From the NCBI GenBank assembly GCA_964581605.1, contig CAZOPF010000062.1, positions 1-34,020 of the forward strand: a DNA stretch of 34,020 nt, given 5' to 3'. The notes under the pieces were generated by a model, which ran no database searches, was not told the DNA's origin, and saw only the letters and a list, made by a program, of their open reading frames with translations. Shown piece after piece: positions 30,002 to 34,020 of the stretch (positions are counted from its first letter, which is position 1; every line of letters begins with the position of its first letter). A program made the position numbers and the translations under genes. The stretch is from CAADGU01 sp964581605. Its GTDB lineage: Bacteria; Chloroflexota; Anaerolineae; Promineifilales; Promineifilaceae.

Positions 30002-31162
30002 ATGACGTACTATTACAAGTTGGGTGAGGTACCGCAGAAGCGACATGTGCAGTTTCGGCAGGGGGATGGCTCGTTGTACCATGAGGAAGTGATGGGGATT
30101 CATGGTTTTGCCGGTATTCAATCTATTTTGTACCACATCTATCCCCCTACGGCCGTGCGCCGCATTGAAGCTGGCATTTCCACCTGCATCGAATATGTGG
30201 ACGGGCATCCGTTGAAACACCGCCACTTAAAGTCTGCGCCAGTGCCGATGGGGGGAGATGCGGTGGACGGCCGTATCCCCCTCATGGGCAACAACGACGT
30301 GGTGCTCTACGTGGCCCGCCCGGATAAAGCCATGGATTACTGGTACAAATTCGCCCACGGCGACGACATTCTCTTTATCCACGATGGCACGGGCGTGTTG
30401 GAAAGCCAGTTTGGCCTACTGCATTACCGTCCCGGCGACTATCTGGTTATCCCCACCGGCGTCATCTGGCGGCTGCTGCCGGATGCGGGCGTGCAGCAGC
30501 GGATGTTGGTGGTGGAAAGCTACGGCCACGTCACCCCACCCAAACGCTACATCAACAACTACGGCCAATTTTTGGAACACTCCCCCTACTGCGAACGAGA
30601 CATTCGTACCCCCGAACAATTGGTGACGCATAACGAAAAGGGCGAGTTTGAAATTCGTGTTAAGGCACGCAACCTGATCACCCGGTTCATCTATGACCAC
30701 CACCCGTTGGATGTGGTCGGATGGGACGGCCATCTCTGGCCGTTTGCCTTCAATATCGCCGATTTTGAACCGATTACCGGCCGTATTCACCAGCCGCCCC
30801 CCGTTCACCAGACCTTTGACGGCCCCGGCTACGTGTTATGCTCCTTCGTGCCCCGTCTGTTTGACTATCATCCCCAGGCCATTCCTGCCCCGTACAACCA
30901 TTCCAATGTAGACTCGGATGAAGTGCTCTATTATGTGGAAGGCAATTTCATGTCCCGCAAAGGGATCGAACGCGCCTCGCTGACCATTCACCCCAACGGC
31001 ATTCCACATGGCCCTCATCCCGGCACCTATGAAGGCTCCATTGGCAAAAAAGAGACGCACGAACTGGCCGTGATGGTAGACACTTTCCGCCCGCTCCAAT
31101 TGACCCGGCAGGCATTGGAAATGGAAGATACGCCATATGCTTATAGTTGGATAGAAGAATGA
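30002..31162 (+). CDS. hmgA: Homogentisate 1,2-dioxygenase
   Basis: 386 residues, cupin-type Fe(II) dioxygenase opening the ring of homogentisate to maleylacetoacetate. The start MTYYYKLGEVPQKRHVQF and the iron-site segments YNHSNVDSDEVLYYVEG and HPNGIPHGPHPG agree with bacterial HmgA. AAGGAG before ATG 30002. Next step enzymes (maleylacetoacetate isomerase, fumarylacetoacetase) are not in the window. A hairpin follows the stop. Confidence 0.95.
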   Translation: MTYYYKLGEVPQKRHVQFRQGDGSLYHEEVMGIHGFAGIQSILYHIYPPTAVRRIEAGISTCIEYVDGHPLKHRHLKSAPVPMGGDAVDGRIPLMGNNDVVLYVARPDKAMDYWYKFAHGDDILFIHDGTGVLESQFGLLHYRPGDYLVIPTGVIWRLLPDAGVQQRMLVVESYGHVTPPKRYINNYGQFLEHSPYCERDIRTPEQLVTHNEKGEFEIRVKARNLITRFIYDHHPLDVVGWDGHLWPFAFNIADFEPITGRIHQPPPVHQTFDGPGYVLCSFVPRLFDYHPQAIPAPYNHSNVDSDEVLYYVEGNFMSRKGIERASLTIHPNGIPHGPHPGTYEGSIGKKETHELAVMVDTFRPLQLTRQALEMEDTPYAYSWIEE

Positions 31163-31172
31163 TAGTTACCAG

Positions 31173-31201
31173 ACATCCGATTTCTTTGAGAAATTGGATG
31201 T
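31173..31201. terminator. Hairpin after hmgA
   Basis: ACATCCGATTTCT (31173-31185), loop TTG, AGAAATTGGATGT (31189-31201), 12 of 13 paired, followed by a short TT. It stands eleven bases past the hmgA stop and probably ends the tyrosine operon; the weak T run lowers confidence. Confidence 0.6.
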
Positions 31202-31277
31202 TTAAACCAGTTTTGTTGTTGGGATAATTGTCTGTTATCTTTCCTGTTTAGAAACATAAAAAGGCGGGCAGGATGGA

Positions 31278-31925
31278 ATGAGGACAATTTTTAGTTTTTT
31301 GTTACTGTTTTTGATTATTTTTCTGGTTGGATTTGTGTTTCTGGCGCTGATTATTGGTTGGTCAGTGGGGATAGGCTGGCTGCTCACCCGGATATTCTCA
31401 TTCACTCTATTTGAGGCCAGCTTGTTGGCGATGATTGCCTCTATTGCCGTTGGTTATGGCGCTGTCAAAGTTCTGGCGACCAATGTGCCTATACCCGGAG
31501 ACACGCCTTATCTTTCTACTACAGAAGATGAACCCATACCACCGCGCAGGTTCTATGGAATGGAAGCAGAAAAAACGCATGAAGCCTGGTTTCGGTATGA
31601 AATGGCAAACGCGATTTACTGGGATTTTGAACAGGACGACGATATTAATACCAGTATGAGTGAAACGGAGATGAAGGAACTGGCAATTCGGCTCTCGGAT
31701 GTTTTGGTTGGTGCGCTAAAAAGCCAAAAACCCAAGACCAGCGGGCGGGTGCGGGTGACGGTGATGCAGTTGAAGAAGCAGATGGACAAGATGGGCCAAC
31801 GGCCGTATGACGATGACATTATGCTCACGGCCGTGTCCAGCATTAACGAAATGTTCGATTATGATGATGAATTAGTGGCCATTGTCCTGAAGCAGAGCTG
31901 GCACGAAATGGCTGAAGATTGGTAA
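31278..31925 (+). CDS. Membrane protein of unknown function
   Basis: 215 residues. Two hydrophobic segments at about 4-36 and 43-68 (a hairpin in the membrane), then a charged soluble domain of about 145 residues with HEAWFRYEMANAIYWDFEQD and KLKKQ-like helical patches. I do not recognise the family. AGGA lies four bases before the ATG. It ends eight bases before the flavin reductase start, so the two are probably co-transcribed. Confidence 0.75.
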   Translation: MRTIFSFLLLFLIIFLVGFVFLALIIGWSVGIGWLLTRIFSFTLFEASLLAMIASIAVGYGAVKVLATNVPIPGDTPYLSTTEDEPIPPRRFYGMEAEKTHEAWFRYEMANAIYWDFEQDDDINTSMSETEMKELAIRLSDVLVGALKSQKPKTSGRVRVTVMQLKKQMDKMGQRPYDDDIMLTAVSSINEMFDYDDELVAIVLKQSWHEMAEDW

Positions 31926-31933
31926 ATAGCAAC

Positions 31934-32560
31934 ATGATTATCAACCCCCAAGACCTGCACCATAATGACCGTTATAAATTGATTATTGGCGCGGTTGTGC
32001 CCCGCCCCATTGCCTGGGTCAGCAGCATGAATAAGGCGGGGCAATTGAACCTGGCGCCGTTTAGTTTCTTCACGGCCGTCGCCTCTGACCCCATGACCCT
32101 GCTCTTTTGCCCCGGCTGGAGCAGCCACCGGGGGCGCATGAAAGACACCCTCTACAACATCCGCGAACTGCCTGAATTTGTGATCAATATCACCGACGAA
32201 GCCACCAAAGAGGCGATGAACCAGACGGCCACCGAATTTGAAGCAGATGTGAATGAGTTTGAATGGGCGGGGCTGACGGCCGTGCCCAGCCAGGTGGTGC
32301 GTGTGCCTCGCGTGGCCGAAGCGCCCATTGCCTTTGAGTGCAAGTTACAGCAGATGGTGGTGGTGCATGAAGGGCCGGGGGGCGGCACGGCCGTATTCGG
32401 CGAAGTGCAGTCCATCTATGTGCGTGATGATGTGGTCGTCAACGGCCGTATCTTGCCCGAAGTGTTGCAACCCATCGGCCGTCTGGCCGGTTCCACCTAC
32501 GCCCACATCAATAACCTGTTTGAAATGGAGCGCATCCCGCCACCATTGATAAGCCTGTAA
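31934..32560 (+). CDS. Flavin reductase family protein
   Basis: 208 residues, FMN-binding split barrel of the flavin reductase-like type: VVPRPIAWVSSMNKAGQLNL, then APFSFFTAVASDPMTLLF (flavin phosphate and isoalloxazine contacts) and KDTLYNIRELPEFVINI. Members reduce flavin or serve as oxidoreductases on other substrates; substrate unknown. The ATG at 31934 is chosen on family start; no good Shine-Dalgarno. It follows the two-TM protein by eight bases. Confidence 0.9.
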   Translation: MIINPQDLHHNDRYKLIIGAVVPRPIAWVSSMNKAGQLNLAPFSFFTAVASDPMTLLFCPGWSSHRGRMKDTLYNIRELPEFVINITDEATKEAMNQTATEFEADVNEFEWAGLTAVPSQVVRVPRVAEAPIAFECKLQQMVVVHEGPGGGTAVFGEVQSIYVRDDVVVNGRILPEVLQPIGRLAGSTYAHINNLFEMERIPPPLISL

Positions 32561-32562
32561 AT

Positions 32563-32606
32563 GGGTCATGGCGTCATGCGGCAACTGCTCCATGATGCCA
32601 TGACCC
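32563..32606. terminator. Hairpin between convergent genes
   Basis: GGGTCATGGCGTCATG (32563-32578) pairs with 32591-32606 at 15 of 16 positions, loop 12. It separates the flavin reductase and the minus-strand dehydrogenase and likely ends both; no T run. Its internal period is 8, not 7, so I do not group it with the heptamer elements. Confidence 0.6.
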
Positions 32607-32617
32607 CAAGGCCCATC

Positions 32618-33829
32618 TCATTCGGGCAAATTTAGCCGATAAATCGTGTTGGGAAATTCCAGGGCATAGAGGCGTCCCTGGTTATCTTTACCAAACGAAG
32701 TAAGCATGAAGCCTGTGCCAGAAAGAGTCCCCAACAATTCTACCGAAGCCGTATTACCCGTCCGCGTCAGCAAATAAAGCTCACGAGTACAGGCATCGCC
32801 AAACAAAAACTGTGGGTTTGCCTGCCCCGGTTCATGCAAAACATACCCCCCAATCACGGCACATTGCGGATGATGAGGATAATAATGAATGGGTAAAATG
32901 CCCGTGCCAACAGACTGGCACTGCGCCTGAATGTGGAATCCAATAAAGTCAGGCCCCTCCATGCACGGCCAGGCAAAATTTCGTCCCCAATCACCATAAG
33001 GAATATAGTTCACTTCTTCCCAGGTATTGTCATTTACATCCCCAATGTAGATGTCACCATTGATCGGATCAAAATCAAAGCGCCAGGGATTGCGCAACCC
33101 CTTGGCAATGCGCTCGCCGGAAATAGAAAAACATTCGCCATCGGGAATATCATTGATGTTCAACCTGACCAGTTTCCCTTTGTAGCTGTTATCGGCCTGG
33201 GCAATAAGCAGTCCCTGGTCGTCGCCTACCCCTACATATAAACGGCCGTCAAAAGGATGAATGCCTAACCCACCACCCACATGAATGGGATTGTCCATAC
33301 GTACACCAAAAATGCCGCATTCAGAATCTGGATTTGCCACTCCGTTTATCACCTGAAATCGGGCTACCTTAAACCAGGATTCATCCGGCGTATAACGCCA
33401 GCCGGTATACGTCACATAAAAATAGCCATTAGTGGCAAAGTCTGGGTCTAGTACCAGGTTAAACAACCCTTGTTCGGCCTGATGAAGCACACGGTCACGA
33501 ATATCCAAGAACATGGAAATTGTGCCATCAGGGTTCAATGTCTGGATAGTTCCCTCTTTTTGCAGCACAAAGAGCCGGTTATCCCCCATGTGCGTGACAA
33601 ATACAGGAGAATCAAAAGCCGATATCACTGGCTCCGTTAACGGCGGGGGTAGTGGTTTCATAATCAATGGCAGATAGGCCAATGGCTGCCCCAAGGGACT
33701 CTTCCCGCCAATTTGCGCCATGGCTGACTGCCATCTGGAAAGGCCAATAATGCCCACCAGCATGACAGCCAATATCAATAGCAACACGGCCGTCGGTCGG
33801 GCAGCTAAACCTTGAAATCGTTTATTCAT
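32618..33829 (-). CDS. Secreted glucose/sorbosone dehydrogenase-like (PQQ-type) beta-propeller
   Basis: 403 residues. Residues about 14-37 form a signal anchor; then YLPLIMKP, a motif otherwise seen at the C-terminal end of secreted Anaerolineae proteins. The propeller carries EQGLFNLVLDPDFATNGYFY, LGIHPFDGRLYVGVGDD, GLRNPWRFDFDP and DVNDNTWEEVNYI, the landmarks of the PF07995 family, which oxidises sugars or aldoses with PQQ. GGAGG stands five bases before the ATG. The upstream gene overlaps it by eight bases. PQQ use is inferred. Confidence 0.9.
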   Translation of the reverse strand: MNKRFQGLAARPTAVLLLILAVMLVGIIGLSRWQSAMAQIGGKSPLGQPLAYLPLIMKPLPPPLTEPVISAFDSPVFVTHMGDNRLFVLQKEGTIQTLNPDGTISMFLDIRDRVLHQAEQGLFNLVLDPDFATNGYFYVTYTGWRYTPDESWFKVARFQVINGVANPDSECGIFGVRMDNPIHVGGGLGIHPFDGRLYVGVGDDQGLLIAQADNSYKGKLVRLNINDIPDGECFSISGERIAKGLRNPWRFDFDPINGDIYIGDVNDNTWEEVNYIPYGDWGRNFAWPCMEGPDFIGFHIQAQCQSVGTGILPIHYYPHHPQCAVIGGYVLHEPGQANPQFLFGDACTRELYLLTRTGNTASVELLGTLSGTGFMLTSFGKDNQGRLYALEFPNTIYRLNLPE

Positions 33830-34020
33830 TGTTCCTCCGAAGAATCAAAAATAGCTGACGGCCGCTAACGGGATCATAGATAAAACCCTGGTTTGTGCCG
33901 CCAGAAAGGGTATGGCGCGTAGTTATACGGCCGTTCTCCCCGGAAAACAAGCGGCCATTCCGAGCTTCTAAATTATTATTTGAACAAACACCTACCCAAA
34001 TTTCCAGGTATGTCCCCACA
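33822..34020 (-). CDS. Partial hypothetical protein, C-terminal 65 residues
   Basis: The frame is open to the window edge, so the start lies outside. The visible part has RNGRLFSGENGRITTRHTLSGG and ends GRQLFLILRRNNE, rich in beta-type residues. It overlaps the dehydrogenase start by eight bases and contains its Shine-Dalgarno, implying one operon. Family not recognised. Confidence 0.55.
   Translation of the reverse strand, partial: VGTYLEIWVGVCSNNNLEARNGRLFSGENGRITTRHTLSGGTNQGFIYDPVSGRQLFLILRRNNE

Larger units (their letters stand above)
287..33934. repeat. Dispersed palindromic octamer ACGGCCGT, about 77 copies
   Basis: Reading the window by eye gives about 77 exact ACGGCCGT copies, the first at 287 and the last at 33927-33934. 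At this base composition fewer than one is expected. Most are inside genes on either strand, where the motif is read as TAV, NGR/DGR/YGR or RP depending on frame. The AT-richer SARP tail at 17.4-18.0 kb and the stretch from about 11.35 to 13.5 kb have none. The arrangement resembles HIP1 (GCGATCGC) of cyanobacteria. Confidence 0.93.

Overview
The window reads as one stretch of chromosome from a moderately GC-rich bacterium, most likely an uncultured Chloroflexota (Anaerolineae-like). The pointers are a secreted protein ending in YLPVVVK and another with YLPLIMK just after its membrane anchor, an XRE/NB-ARC/TPR regulator, a SARP-type BTAD/kinase regulator, an F420-type (Ddn-like) oxidoreductase and a tungsten-type aldehyde oxidoreductase. 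The assignment is inference; there is no rRNA or tRNA here to test it.

Layout. 1-7.2 kb holds a small hypothetical gene, an aldehyde:ferredoxin oxidoreductase, a glycosyltransferase, an alkyltransferase-like (ATL) DNA-repair protein, a lone receiver domain, a DJ-1/PfpI protein divergent from an AraC regulator coupled to a Ddn-like protein, and a lipoprotein. 7.2-12.4 kb holds a large secreted protein with a caspase-like His/Cys pair and a 929-residue STAND regulator. 12.4-16.1 kb holds YciH/SUI1, a probable small RNA with a near-consensus promoter and a terminator, a coupled endonuclease IV-dipeptidase pair, a small beta-repeat protein and a LysM/lamin-tail surface protein. 16.2-19.4 kb is a scarred accessory patch: a SARP-kinase gene that has lost its middle, an MNT-HEPN toxin-antitoxin pair, decayed second copies of both 3' ends, and a nested palindrome. 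19.4-22.5 kb is glycogen synthase plus 4-alpha-glucanotransferase. 22.5-26.1 kb is a two-gene asymmetric ABC exporter. 26.4-31.2 kb is a tyrosine-catabolism cluster (Lrp regulator, aminotransferase, hppD, hmgA) interrupted by a GxxExxY gene inside inverted repeat arrays. The end holds a two-TM protein, a flavin reductase and a secreted sugar dehydrogenase.

The most unusual content is repeat biology. (1) The palindromic octamer ACGGCCGT occurs about 77 times by hand count, roughly one per 440 bp and about 100-fold above chance, mostly inside genes, like HIP1 in cyanobacteria. (2) Seven elements share one architecture: 7-bp tandem units followed by their inverted complement. Each has a different heptamer, four supply the stop codon of the preceding gene, and one lies in frame inside the aminotransferase. 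(3) A GxxExxY nuclease-fold gene is bracketed by about 41-bp inverted arrays of a 9-bp unit between hppD and hmgA, and a related array stands near the window start. No CRISPR array, IS transposase, tRNA or rRNA was seen.
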